DNA of 51,691 nt. Source: Collinsella sp. (lineage in GTDB: Bacteria; Actinomycetota; Coriobacteriia; Coriobacteriales; Coriobacteriaceae). This document shows positions 6,711-15,085 of this stretch, one piece after another. The notes beneath the pieces were generated by a model that was not told the DNA's origin, searched no databases, and saw only the letters and a program-made list of their open reading frames with translations. Numbering within the stretch: position 1 is the first letter of the stretch; each line of letters begins with the position of its first letter. The translations under genes were made by a program, and so were the position numbers. Where the stretch lies: positions 1 to 51,691 of the forward strand of contig JAGZEK010000015.1 in assembly GCA_018368345.1 (NCBI GenBank). The letters are read 5' to 3'.

Positions 6711-9302
6711 TTGAAGCTCATCATCGCAGAGAAAAACGACGCCGCGCGTCAGATTGCCGAGCGTCTGTCCACGGGCAAACCCAAAAAGGACAAGGTGTAC
6801 AACACCGCAATCTACCGTTTTGAGTGGAAGGGCGAGGAGTGCGTGACCATCGGCCTGGCCGGTCACATCCTTGCGCCCGATTTTTGCGACAGCGTGCTGT
6901 TCGATAAAAAGCTGGGCTGGTATTCGGTTACCGAGGACGGCGAGATGCTACCGGCCGACATGCCCGATGGCCTGGCACGCCCGCCCTACGACACCAAGCG
7001 TAAGCCGTTCCTTGCCGATGGCATCTCCATCAAGGGCTGGAAGCTCGAGAGTCTGCCCTATCTCACCTGGGCACCCGTCATTAAGCTGCCGGCCGAGAAA
7101 GAGCTCATTCGCTCGCTCAAGAACCTTGCCAAGAAGTCCGACAGCGTCATCATCGCTACGGACTTCGATCGCGAGGGCGAGCTGATCGGTTCGGACGCCC
7201 TCAACAAGGTGCGCGAGGTGGCGCCGGACTTGCCGGTTGCCCGCGCCCAGTATTCTTCGTTTACCAAGGCCGAGATCACGCAGGCCTTCGATAATCTCGT
7301 CTCGCTCGACCAGAACCTGGCCGACGCAGGCGAGAGCCGTCAGCACATCGACCTCATTTGGGGTGCGGTGCTGACGCGCTACCTGACGCTCGCCAAGTTT
7401 GGCGGCTTTGGTAACGTGCGCTCCGCCGGCCGCGTGCAGACGCCGACGCTTGCCCTGGTGGTCGAGCGCGAGCGCGAGCGCATGGCGTTTGTGCCCGAGG
7501 ACTATTGGCAGATTCGCGGCATGGGTGCCGCGCAGGGCGCTGCCGAGGACGATCGCTTTAAGATCGCGCACAAGACGGCGCGCTTTACCGACAAGGATGC
7601 TGCTGAGACGGCGTACGGCCATGTTGACGGCGTCGCGACGGCAACCGTCGCCGCGGTGACCAAGCGCTCGCGCAAGCAGCAGCCGCCCACGCCGTTTGCG
7701 ACCACCTCGCTGCAGGCTGCCGCCGCGGCCGAGGGCATCTCGCCTGCGCGTACCATGCGCATCGCTGAGTCCCTCTACATGGCCGGTCTCATCAGCTACC
7801 CGCGTGTCGACAATACCGTGTACCCCGCGACGCTCGATCTGGGCGCCGTGGTGAGCGACCTGGCAAAGATCAACCCGGCGCTGGCGCCCGTATGCAAAAA
7901 GGTGCTTGCCGGCCCCATGAAGCCTACGCGCGGCAAAGTCGAGACCACCGACCACCCGCCTATCTATCCCACGGGCGAGGGCGATCCGTCCACGCTCGAC
8001 GGCGGCCAGCGCAAGCTCTACGACCTCATCGCCCGCCGCTTCCTGGCGACGCTCATGGGTCCCGCGACCATCGAGAACACCAAGCTCGAGCTCGATGTGA
8101 ACGGTGAGCCGTTCGTGGCTTCGGGCGATGTGCTCGTGACCCCGGGTTTCCGCGAGGCCTACCCGTATGGCCTTAAACGCGACGAGCAGATGCCGCCGCT
8201 TGAGCAGGGCGATACGGTCGACGTATTCGACATTAAGCTCGAGGCCAAGCAGACCGAGCCGCCCGCGCGCTACAGCCAGGGCAAGCTCGTGCAGGAGATG
8301 GAGAAGCGCGGCCTAGGCACCAAGTCCACGCGCGCGAGCATCATCGAGCGCCTGTACGCCGTGCGCTATCTCAAAAATGATCCCGTTGAGCCGAGCCAGC
8401 TGGGTATCGCCATCATCGATGCGCTGTCGCAGTTTGCCCCGCGCATCACGAGCCCCGATATGACCAGCGAGCTCGACGGCGACATGACCCGTGTGGAGCG
8501 CGGCGAGGATACCGAAGAGCATGTCGTGATGCACTCGCGCGCGCTGCTGGCTGGCGTGCTCGACGAGCTGCTCAAGCACACGCAGGAGCTGGGCGACGCC
8601 ATCAGCGACGCCGTCACGGCCGATGCGCGCGTGGGAGCTTGCCCCAAGTGCGGCAAGGACCTGGTTATGAAGACGAGCGCCAAGACCCGTGGCAGCTTCA
8701 TTGGCTGCATGGGCTGGCCCGACTGCGATGTGACCTATCCGGTGCCGAGCGGCGTCAAGGTGAGTCCGCTCGAGGGCGAGGCGGCCGTGTGCCCCGAGTG
8801 CGGCGCGCCGCGCATTAAATGCCAGCCGTTCCGTCAGAAGGCTTTCGAGATCTGCGTGAACCCCACGTGCCCCACCAACTACGAGCCCGACCTTAAGGTG
8901 GGCGAGTGCAAGGTGTGTGCCGAGGCCGGACGTCATGGCGACCTGATCGCGCACAAGAGTGAGAAGAGCGGCAAGCGCTTTATCCGCTGCACCAACTACG
9001 ATGACTGCGGCGTGAGCTATCCTCTGCCGGCGCGCGGTAAGCTCGAGGCGACGGGTGAGACCTGCCCCGAGTGCGGCGCCCCCATCGTGGTGGTCAACAC
9101 GGCGCGCGGCCCGTGGCGCATCTGCGTGAACATGGACTGCCCGACCAAGGAGAAGAAGCCCGCCCGCGGCCGCAAGACTACGACCAAGGCGAGCACGGCG
9201 AAGAAGACGACGGCGGCAAAGAAGACTGCTGCCAAGAAGACGACCGCCAAAAAGACGACGGCCAAGAAGTCGACTACCAAAAAGACCGCTGCCGACAAGT
9301 AG
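6711..9302 (+). CDS. topA: Type IA DNA topoisomerase with zinc fingers and Lys-rich tail
   Basis: An 863-residue topoisomerase that relaxes negatively supercoiled DNA by single-strand passage. The Toprim domain is N-terminal (Glu7 in IIAEKND; D151 and D153 in ATDFDREGELIG). The catalytic tyrosine is Y363 in LISYPRVDNT. Four Cys4 zinc-ribbon repeats follow from about residue 644 (CPKCGKD, CPECGAP, CKVCAEA, CPECGAP). The last 45 residues or so are a histone-H1-like Lys/Thr/Ala repeat tail, which is typical of actinobacterial enzymes. The start is TTG with TAGGAG six bases upstream. It resembles archaeal-type topoisomerase I/III more than E. coli TopA, so the symbol is a working assignment. Confidence 0.9.
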   Translation: MKLIIAEKNDAARQIAERLSTGKPKKDKVYNTAIYRFEWKGEECVTIGLAGHILAPDFCDSVLFDKKLGWYSVTEDGEMLPADMPDGLARPPYDTKRKPFLADGISIKGWKLESLPYLTWAPVIKLPAEKELIRSLKNLAKKSDSVIIATDFDREGELIGSDALNKVREVAPDLPVARAQYSSFTKAEITQAFDNLVSLDQNLADAGESRQHIDLIWGAVLTRYLTLAKFGGFGNVRSAGRVQTPTLALVVERERERMAFVPEDYWQIRGMGAAQGAAEDDRFKIAHKTARFTDKDAAETAYGHVDGVATATVAAVTKRSRKQQPPTPFATTSLQAAAAAEGISPARTMRIAESLYMAGLISYPRVDNTVYPATLDLGAVVSDLAKINPALAPVCKKVLAGPMKPTRGKVETTDHPPIYPTGEGDPSTLDGGQRKLYDLIARRFLATLMGPATIENTKLELDVNGEPFVASGDVLVTPGFREAYPYGLKRDEQMPPLEQGDTVDVFDIKLEAKQTEPPARYSQGKLVQEMEKRGLGTKSTRASIIERLYAVRYLKNDPVEPSQLGIAIIDALSQFAPRITSPDMTSELDGDMTRVERGEDTEEHVVMHSRALLAGVLDELLKHTQELGDAISDAVTADARVGACPKCGKDLVMKTSAKTRGSFIGCMGWPDCDVTYPVPSGVKVSPLEGEAAVCPECGAPRIKCQPFRQKAFEICVNPTCPTNYEPDLKVGECKVCAEAGRHGDLIAHKSEKSGKRFIRCTNYDDCGVSYPLPARGKLEATGETCPECGAPIVVVNTARGPWRICVNMDCPTKEKKPARGRKTTTKASTAKKTTAAKKTAAKKTTAKKTTAKKSTTKKTAADK

Positions 9303-9333
9303 CCGCACGGTCGAGACATCACCTAAAACAAAA

Positions 9334-9369
9334 ACGAGCGAGGACCTCAAAATCCTCGCTCGTTTTTTT
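9334..9369 (+). terminator. Intrinsic terminator after topA
   Basis: A perfect 11-bp stem, ACGAGCGAGGA and TCCTCGCTCGT, with an eight-base loop is followed by seven T. Confidence 0.9.
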
Positions 9370-9373
9370 ATCT

Positions 9374-9427
9374 GGCAGTTAGGGACGTTCCTTTTCTGCC
9401 GGCAGTTTAGGAACGTCCCTAACTGCC
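9374..9427. repeat. REP-like inverted repeat, GGGACGTTCC family
   Basis: Two perfect 18-base arms (9374-9391 and 9410-9427, GGCAGTTAGGGACGTTCC) flank an 18-base loop containing CTGCCGGCAG. The same core recurs at 37192-37245. It lies between the convergent topA and zinc-ribbon genes. Confidence 0.8.
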
Positions 9428-9447
9428 GGCTCGGGAACGACAAAGCG

Positions 9448-10431
9448 CTAGTTCACTTCGACGGGTTTGGCGCCGGGGTAGCGCTCCTCAAAGTCTAGGC
9501 GGTACTTATTGTCATTGGTGCCCGCCACGTTGTCGCGCGACAGCGGCGCCACGATCTCATTCTTGTGATTCGCAGGCTTGGTGTATTTCAGGCTGATCTC
9601 CCAGGCATCACAGATTGCGTCAATGCGGTGATCCAGGTCGTCATACAGGGCAACGATGTCTTTCCAGGAACTGTAGTTCTTAGAGCTCGTCGGGACGTCC
9701 AGGTCCTCGACGATGTTGTAATACTGCTCGATGGTGTCCTCTGTGCGCTCGGCGACGTCGGCGAGATTTTGACGGGTGGTGCGATCTTCTTCCAGATAGC
9801 TGCCGTTGAAGTTCTGCGCGCAGCCACGGACGTAGTTGTCGAGGTCTTCGAGCAAGTCGTAGTATTCGCTCAGTCGGCGGTAGAGATTCTGCTCGGAGAG
9901 CGTTGCTTCGCCGCCATCCTCGTCGTCATCGTCATCATCGTCGTACAGGCTGTTGGGATCGCCGAGAGGCTTTAGGTCATCGTCGTCGACGTCATGGTGC
10001 AGCTTAGCTACCTCGGCAGTCGTCTGCGTGGCGGCGTTGTCGAAAGGCTTGATCACAAAGAAAACGACCAGGGCGATGATGATCGCCACCAGCACAACAA
10101 TAACGGCAATAAGCGGCCCGGTGCCGCTCTTTTTGGGAGCGGGGGTCTGTGGCGAAGCGGGCGTGTATGCGGGAGCCGGCTCCTGTTGGGGCGAGCCGCT
10201 CGCGACGGGTATGCGCTGCGTGGTCTCGACGGCCGCAGGGCTTGCGGCGGGGTCGGGGCGATAGGCGAGGGGGTCGTCCGCCTTGGCTTGCGGCGTATCA
10301 AGGGAGCCGGTCTGCTCAAAAGCGGGCTGGCTATCGCTCGCGGTTGTTTGCTCAACGGGTGCACCGCACGAGGTGCAGAACTTGGCATTATCTGCAAGAA
10401 GCTTGCCGCACGAGGCGCAATACCGAGACAT
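9448..10431 (-). CDS. Zinc-ribbon membrane-anchored protein
   Basis: A 327-residue protein of unknown function. It starts with a zinc-ribbon domain (C5-x2-C8 and C19-x2-C22, YCASCGK and FCTSCGAP). A Pro/Ala/Gln-rich linker and one hydrophobic helix at about residues 105-128 follow. The remainder is an acidic domain with a run of eight Asp near residue 165 and a helical segment rich in Tyr, Leu and Asp. Topology is probably zinc ribbon inside and acidic domain outside. The ATG at 10431 has AAAGGAG 6 bases upstream, and a start 18 bases earlier is less likely. Similar architectures are common in Firmicutes and Actinobacteria without a defined role. Confidence 0.75.
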   Translation of the reverse strand: MSRYCASCGKLLADNAKFCTSCGAPVEQTTASDSQPAFEQTGSLDTPQAKADDPLAYRPDPAASPAAVETTQRIPVASGSPQQEPAPAYTPASPQTPAPKKSGTGPLIAVIVVLVAIIIALVVFFVIKPFDNAATQTTAEVAKLHHDVDDDDLKPLGDPNSLYDDDDDDDEDGGEATLSEQNLYRRLSEYYDLLEDLDNYVRGCAQNFNGSYLEEDRTTRQNLADVAERTEDTIEQYYNIVEDLDVPTSSKNYSSWKDIVALYDDLDHRIDAICDAWEISLKYTKPANHKNEIVAPLSRDNVAGTNDNKYRLDFEERYPGAKPVEVN

Positions 10432-10500
10432 TGCCACTCCTTTCGCCACATTTCAATGCAATACGACGATTATACCCAGCGTCCAAAATTCCCCATCATA

Positions 10501-10567
10501 AGTTGCGGTGAAATAGGGACTGTTTGGCGGTCTCAGAGCTTCAATCAGTCCCTATTTCACCGCAACT
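10501..10567. repeat. REP-like inverted repeat, GAAATAGGGACTG family
   Basis: Perfect 22-base arms (10501-10522 and 10546-10567) start AGTTGCGGTGAAATAGG and enclose a 23-base loop. A related half-site (TTGCGGCGAAATAGGGG) is at about 51419. It lies in the space between the divergent zinc-ribbon and tmk genes. Confidence 0.8.
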
Positions 10568-10672
10568 TTGGAAAGGCACCTTTAGCCATTGGGGACGCAC
10601 CGAGCACTGGGGTATCATGGCTTGGTTGATATATATCTGCATTTACGCGCCTTGTAGGAAGGGGCTGCGCCC

Positions 10673-11356
10673 ATGGCTTTTGAGCCCGCTCAACATAGCT
10701 TCATTACGCTCGAGGGTGTCGATGGCGCCGGTAAATCTACGCAGGCGCGCCTGCTTGCCCGTGCGCTCGAGCTCGCTGGCTACCAGGTTGTGAGCCTGCG
10801 CGAGCCGGGCGGTACCGCCATCAGCGAAAAGATCCGTGCTCTGCTGCTCGACCCTGCCAATACGGCGATGGGCGACACCTGCGAGTTGCTGCTCTACGAG
10901 GCGGCACGCGCTCAGTTGGTGCACGAGGTCATCGCGCCCGCCCTTGCTGCCGGCAAGGTGGTCCTGTGCGATCGCTTCTACGATTCCACGACCTGCTACC
11001 AGGCGTTTGCCGATGGCCTCGATCGTCAGATGGTGCGCGATGCCAACAACCTGGCCGTCGCGGGTACGCACCCGGCGCTCACGCTCGTCTATCACATCAC
11101 GCCCGAGCAGGCGGCGCTGCGCATGGCAGCCCGTGGCGCGGCAGATCGCATGGAGGCTAAGGGCATGGCCTTCCAAGAGCGTGTCTACCAGGGTTTTTGC
11201 GCAATTGCCGCCGAGGAGCCAAACCGCGTAAAGCTCATCGACGCGACCGCGTCCATCGAGGACGTATTCGCACAGACGGTCGAGCAGGTTCGCGCCTACG
11301 GCCTCGACATTTCCCAGGATGCCGTCACCGCCGCGCTTGCCCAGGAGGCCGAGTAA
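10673..11356 (+). CDS. tmk: Thymidylate kinase
   Basis: A 227-residue cytosolic enzyme phosphorylating dTMP to dTDP with ATP, for DNA precursor synthesis. The P-loop GVDGAGKST is at 15-23, followed by the LREPGGT substrate motif and the CDRFYDST motif. The LID region has RGAADRMEAKG. The ribosome binding site is GGAAGGGG upstream of the ATG. It begins a tmk-holB-ricT block whose order matches the Bacillus tmk-holB-yaaT region. A TATCAT hexamer at about 10613 could be the -10 box. Confidence 0.95.
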   Translation: MAFEPAQHSFITLEGVDGAGKSTQARLLARALELAGYQVVSLREPGGTAISEKIRALLLDPANTAMGDTCELLLYEAARAQLVHEVIAPALAAGKVVLCDRFYDSTTCYQAFADGLDRQMVRDANNLAVAGTHPALTLVYHITPEQAALRMAARGAADRMEAKGMAFQERVYQGFCAIAAEEPNRVKLIDATASIEDVFAQTVEQVRAYGLDISQDAVTAALAQEAE

Positions 11357-11357
11357 C

Positions 11358-12485
11358 ATGGCCCCCGCTCAGGCAAGCCTGCTGGCCAAGCTTGACACCC
11401 AACAGCGCGTGCGCGACTTTTTGACCAATGCCGTCGCCAGCGGTCGCGCATCGCACGCCTACCTGTTTTTGGGCGCGCCCGGCGCGGGCAAGCTCGACGC
11501 CGCGTGGGCGCTCGCCCAAGCCTTCCTGTGCGAGCAGGATGGCTGCGGCTCATGCGATAGCTGCGTGCGCGTCGCCCGCCATACGCACCCCGACGTGCAC
11601 TATTACACGCCCGAGAGCGCCACGGGCTACCTTATCGCCCAGACACGCGAGCTGCTCGACGACGTGCCCCTGGCGCCCATCCGTGCCAAGGCCAAGGTCT
11701 ACATCATTGACCGTGCCGAGCAGCTGCGCGCCAACACCGCCAACGCATTGCTCAAAACTCTCGAGGAGCCGCCCGAGGGCGTTATGTTCATCCTGCTGGG
11801 CACCTCGGCAGACGTGATGCTGCCCACTATCGTGAGTCGTTGCCAGTGCGTGCCGTTTCGGCTGGTATCGCCCGCCGTCGCCGCGCAGGCCGTGAGCCGC
11901 GCCACCGGTCAGGACCCTGCGCGTTGCCGCATGGCCGTCGCCGTGGCGGGGAGTCCCACGCGTGGCATCGAGTTCCTCAAGAGCGCCGAGCGCCAGGACG
12001 CCCGCCGTCAGATGGTTCGCGCCATTGACTCGCTCATCGCCGCCGACGAGGCCGATGTGCTCAGTCGCGCCAAGTCGCTCATCGTCGCCGTTAAGGCGCC
12101 GCTCGCCGAGGTCAAGTCCACGCAGGAAAAGGTGCTTGAGCAAAACGCCGACTACCTGTCACGTGGAGCATTGAAGCAGCTTGAGGACCGCAACAAGCGC
12201 GAACTCAACGCGCGCGAGCGTTCGGGTATTATGGAAGCGCTGGCGAGCGCGCGGACGCTCATGCGCGACGTGCTGCTGACGCTTCAGGACGAGGCGGCAG
12301 ACGTTGTGAACGAGGACGTGCGCGACACGATCGGGCGGCTTGCCGCCGCGACGAATGTTGCGGGTGCCACGCGGGCGCTCGAGGCGGTCGCGACCGCCGA
12401 GCGCAACATCGCCAGAAACGTTACTCCCCAGCTGGCCATCGAGGTCATGCTGTTCGATATCAGGAAGGCACTGAAATGCCGTTAG
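11358..12485 (+). CDS. holB: DNA polymerase III delta-prime subunit
   Basis: A 375-residue clamp-loader AAA+ subunit of DNA polymerase III. The Walker A-like segment is GAPGAGKLDAAW, and a Cys4 zinc module (CEQDGCGSCDSC) follows. A Walker B-like YIIDRAEQL, the SRC motif (TIVSRCQC) and LLKTLEEPPEG confirm the family. The ATG at 11358 lies one base after the tmk stop. An in-frame upstream start (11319) inside tmk would add 13 unlikely residues. The 3' end overlaps the start of ricT by 10 bases. Confidence 0.93.
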   Translation: MAPAQASLLAKLDTQQRVRDFLTNAVASGRASHAYLFLGAPGAGKLDAAWALAQAFLCEQDGCGSCDSCVRVARHTHPDVHYYTPESATGYLIAQTRELLDDVPLAPIRAKAKVYIIDRAEQLRANTANALLKTLEEPPEGVMFILLGTSADVMLPTIVSRCQCVPFRLVSPAVAAQAVSRATGQDPARCRMAVAVAGSPTRGIEFLKSAERQDARRQMVRAIDSLIAADEADVLSRAKSLIVAVKAPLAEVKSTQEKVLEQNADYLSRGALKQLEDRNKRELNARERSGIMEALASARTLMRDVLLTLQDEAADVVNEDVRDTIGRLAAATNVAGATRALEAVATAERNIARNVTPQLAIEVMLFDIRKALKCR

Positions 12486-14167
12486 TCGTACCCGTTAAGT
12501 TTACCTACGCCTCGCGCGACCTGTGGTTCGATCCGCAGGATCTGGATATCCTCGAGGCCGATTATGCCATTTGCTCCACCGAGCGCGGAACCGAGATTGG
12601 CCTGGTCACGGCCGATCCCTTTGAGGTGCCGCAAGACGAGATCGGTCAGCCGCTCAAGCCCGTGCTGCGCGTGGCGAGCGACATCGACCTCCAGCTTGCC
12701 GACGACCTGGCCATCCAGGGCGACGAGGCCATGGTCGACTTCCGCCGCCTGGTCAAGGAGCTCGACCTCGAGATGAAGCCGGTGGGCGTCGAGTACCTGT
12801 TTGGCGGCGAGAAGGCCGTGTTCTACTTTGCGGCCGAGGAGCGCGTCGATTTTCGCCAGCTCGTCAAGGATCTGTCCTCGACGCTGCACATTCGCGTCGA
12901 CATGCGCCAGATCGGTGTGCGCGACGAGACCCGTCTGGTGGGCGGCTATGCCCAATGCGGACAGGAGCTCTGCTGCACGCGCTTTGGCGGACAGTTTGAG
13001 CCCGTTTCGATTCGCATGGCAAAAGAGCAGGACCTGCCGCTCAACTCGTCCAAGATCAGCGGCGTGTGCGGCCGCCTGATGTGCTGCCTGCGTTATGAGT
13101 TCGAGGCGTACAAGGACTTTAAGAGCCGTGCGCCCAAAAAGAAGACGCTCATCGATACGCCGCTTGGCAAGGCGCGTATTCAGGAATATGACACGCCGCG
13201 TGAGCAGCTGGTGCTGCGCCTGGAGAACGGCAAAGTCTTTAAGGTCAACCTGGCCGATATGACCTGCTCGGAGGGCTGCAAGAAGAAGGCTGCCGAGCAG
13301 GGCTGCAATTGCCGCCCCGATTGTGTGACGCGCGATGTGCTCGAGCGCATCGAGTCGCCCGAGATGCGTCTGGCGCTCATGGAGCTCGATCGCGAAAACG
13401 GCGTCGATGTGGGCGATGGCCTGTCGAGTGCCGACCGTCTGGCCGGCACGTCGATGCCCAAGCGCCGTCGTCGCGATGCTGAATCCGATGCTCGCGCCGG
13501 TCAGGGTCAGGGCGAGGGCCGTGGCCGCGGAAAGGGCCGCGGTAAGGCCGAGACACCCGAGGCCGAGGGGGCGGTCGATGGCCGTCGCCGTCGTAAGCGC
13601 GCGGGCTCGGGCGATGCTACCGATGTTGCAGCCGCGGGCAAGAACGCCTCTCGCGAGCGCGAGGTTCAGCAGCCCCAGCAGCAGAATCGCGGCGGCGGCA
13701 TGAACCCCACACGTCGCCGCCGCCGTCATCTGTCGAGCGAGGAGCGCGAGGACGCCTTCCGCGCCGCAGCTGCTCGCGAGGCCGGTGCCGCTTCCAAGGG
13801 CGCCTCGGCCTCCGATGCGCCTGTCGACAAGGGCGGCAAGTCACGTGGCGAGGAGGAGCGCGCGCCGCGTCCGCGCCGTCGCCATTCCTCGGGCGCGCAG
13901 CAGAAGCCTTCAGTGCCCTCCGTGGCCGATCAGGTCTCGGATGGCGAGGTCAAGGTCACGCGCCGTCGTCCCGGAGATGGCGGGGGAGCGGCTGCCAAGG
14001 CTTCGCATGGCGCCGCTCGCGACGAACGCGAGCCGCGCGGTGGCGAGGGCTCGGCCGACCAGGGTCAAAAGCGCCGTCGCCGTCGCCGTTCCCGCAAGCC
14101 GCGCCAGGATGGTGGCGAGGGCTCGACCCCGTCTTCGTCCGCACCACAACCGCCTGCCGGCGAATAA
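12476..14167 (+). CDS. ricT: PSP1-domain protein RicT/YaaT with long Arg-rich tail
   Basis: A 563-residue protein. The first 300 residues or so are a PSP1-family protein like Bacillus RicT (YaaT), part of the Ric iron-sulfur complex affecting RNA processing by RNase Y. The conserved cysteines are visible as QCGQELCC (C161, C166, C167) and GVCGRLMCC (C198, C203, C204). A CNCRPDC cluster occurs near residue 285. From about residue 330 the protein becomes low-complexity with many RRRR and GRGRGKGRG stretches; Bacillus RicT (about 275 residues) lacks this. The tail suggests RNA or ribosome binding, which is an inference. It overlaps holB by 10 bases. Confidence 0.88.
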   Translation: MPLVVPVKFTYASRDLWFDPQDLDILEADYAICSTERGTEIGLVTADPFEVPQDEIGQPLKPVLRVASDIDLQLADDLAIQGDEAMVDFRRLVKELDLEMKPVGVEYLFGGEKAVFYFAAEERVDFRQLVKDLSSTLHIRVDMRQIGVRDETRLVGGYAQCGQELCCTRFGGQFEPVSIRMAKEQDLPLNSSKISGVCGRLMCCLRYEFEAYKDFKSRAPKKKTLIDTPLGKARIQEYDTPREQLVLRLENGKVFKVNLADMTCSEGCKKKAAEQGCNCRPDCVTRDVLERIESPEMRLALMELDRENGVDVGDGLSSADRLAGTSMPKRRRRDAESDARAGQGQGEGRGRGKGRGKAETPEAEGAVDGRRRRKRAGSGDATDVAAAGKNASREREVQQPQQQNRGGGMNPTRRRRRHLSSEEREDAFRAAAAREAGAASKGASASDAPVDKGGKSRGEEERAPRPRRRHSSGAQQKPSVPSVADQVSDGEVKVTRRRPGDGGGAAAKASHGAARDEREPRGGEGSADQGQKRRRRRRSRKPRQDGGEGSTPSSSAPQPPAGE

Positions 14168-14230
14168 CGCCCGCGAGCGGATTTAGCCCGCCTGACCCCA
14201 GCACCTTTGGGTATCATGGCTCTACACCGA

Positions 14231-14264
14231 CAACCCTCCCTTCGCCTTCGCGTAGGGAGGGTTG
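14231..14264 (+). promoter_or_regulatory. Hairpin sequestering the comF ribosome binding site
   Basis: A perfect 11-bp stem (CAACCCTCCCT, 14231-14241, with AGGGAGGGTTG, 14254-14264) contains the only good Shine-Dalgarno sequence for comF (AGGGAGG, 14254-14260, eight bases before the ATG). No T run follows, so a plain terminator is less likely than translational control. A TATCAT hexamer lies at 14212-14217. Confidence 0.5.
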
Positions 14265-14268
14265 TGTC

Positions 14269-15075
14269 ATGAAGAGACATCTGAACGTATTGACTCGCTT
14301 GCAGGGGGCAGGCGTCCTACCGTTTGCGGACGAATTGCTACCGTTTGCCGAGCGCGCGACGTACGAGGCGCTCGAGGCGTTGTCGCCCACGCGATGCGCT
14401 GGCTGCGAGCGTTCCGGTGCGTTGATCTGCCAGGATTGTCTGGCATCGCTCGCGCTCATCGATCCGTGCCATAGCTGCATCCGATGTGGCGCCCCGTTTG
14501 GGGATTTGCTGTGCACCGAGTGTTCGGTCGAGGGCACGTCTTCGGCAATGGCCGAGGCGCTCGATCGCTGCCTGGCGTGTGCCGTCTACGCACATCCGCT
14601 GCCGCGCATCATCAGGGCGTACAAGGATGCGGGCGAGCGCCGCCTGGCACCGTATCTGGCGGAGCTACTCTACGACACTGCCTTGCATGCCCAGGCGGCA
14701 GCCCCCGATCGCTTAGGCGGTGTGCTGTCCGGCGCCGACGCGGTGGTATTTGTGCCCGCGACTGCGGCGGCGTTTCGGCGGCGTGGGTTCGACCATATGG
14801 AAGCAATCGCGCGTTCGTTTTGCGATCTTTCGGGCGTGCCGCTGCTCGACGCCCTCGTTAAGTACGGCCATGGTGACCAGCGCGAGCTCGGTCGCGATGA
14901 GCGCCGGGAACACGCTCGGGGTATGTACGAGACGGTCGAGGATGTGCGCGGCCGCCGCCTGCTGCTCGTCGACGATGTCATTACCACGGGCGCGACCATG
15001 GCAGCGGCCTCGGCGGAGCTCAAGCGTGCCGGCGCCGCGGCAGTCGATGGTCTCGCTATCGCACGCGTTTGGTAG
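14269..15075 (+). CDS. comF: ComF-family phosphoribosyltransferase-like protein
   Basis: A 268-residue protein with an N-terminal double zinc-finger region (CAGCERSG, CQDC, CHSCIRCG, CTEC) and a C-terminal phosphoribosyltransferase fold. The PRPP-binding loop LLLVDDVITTGAT is intact, and FRRRGFDHMEAIA is the typical ComF core. In naturally competent bacteria ComF helps DNA uptake into the cytosol; in others its role is unclear. No other competence gene is in the window. Its ribosome binding site lies inside a strong hairpin, so translation may be conditional. Confidence 0.9.
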   Translation: MKRHLNVLTRLQGAGVLPFADELLPFAERATYEALEALSPTRCAGCERSGALICQDCLASLALIDPCHSCIRCGAPFGDLLCTECSVEGTSSAMAEALDRCLACAVYAHPLPRIIRAYKDAGERRLAPYLAELLYDTALHAQAAAPDRLGGVLSGADAVVFVPATAAAFRRRGFDHMEAIARSFCDLSGVPLLDALVKYGHGDQRELGRDERREHARGMYETVEDVRGRRLLLVDDVITTGATMAAASAELKRAGAAAVDGLAIARVW

Positions 15076-15085
15076 GGGTGGTTTT

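Noticed and set aside
8313..9443. 376-codon minus-strand frame opposite topA
   Set aside because: The topoisomerase zinc-finger and tail coding on the other strand explains it; composition is Leu/Ala/Gly-rich without motifs.
10613..14220. Shared GGTATCATGGCT sequences before tmk and comF as a special promoter class
   Set aside because: Only two examples, with different spacing to the upstream AGCAC; chance or ordinary -10 boxes are enough.
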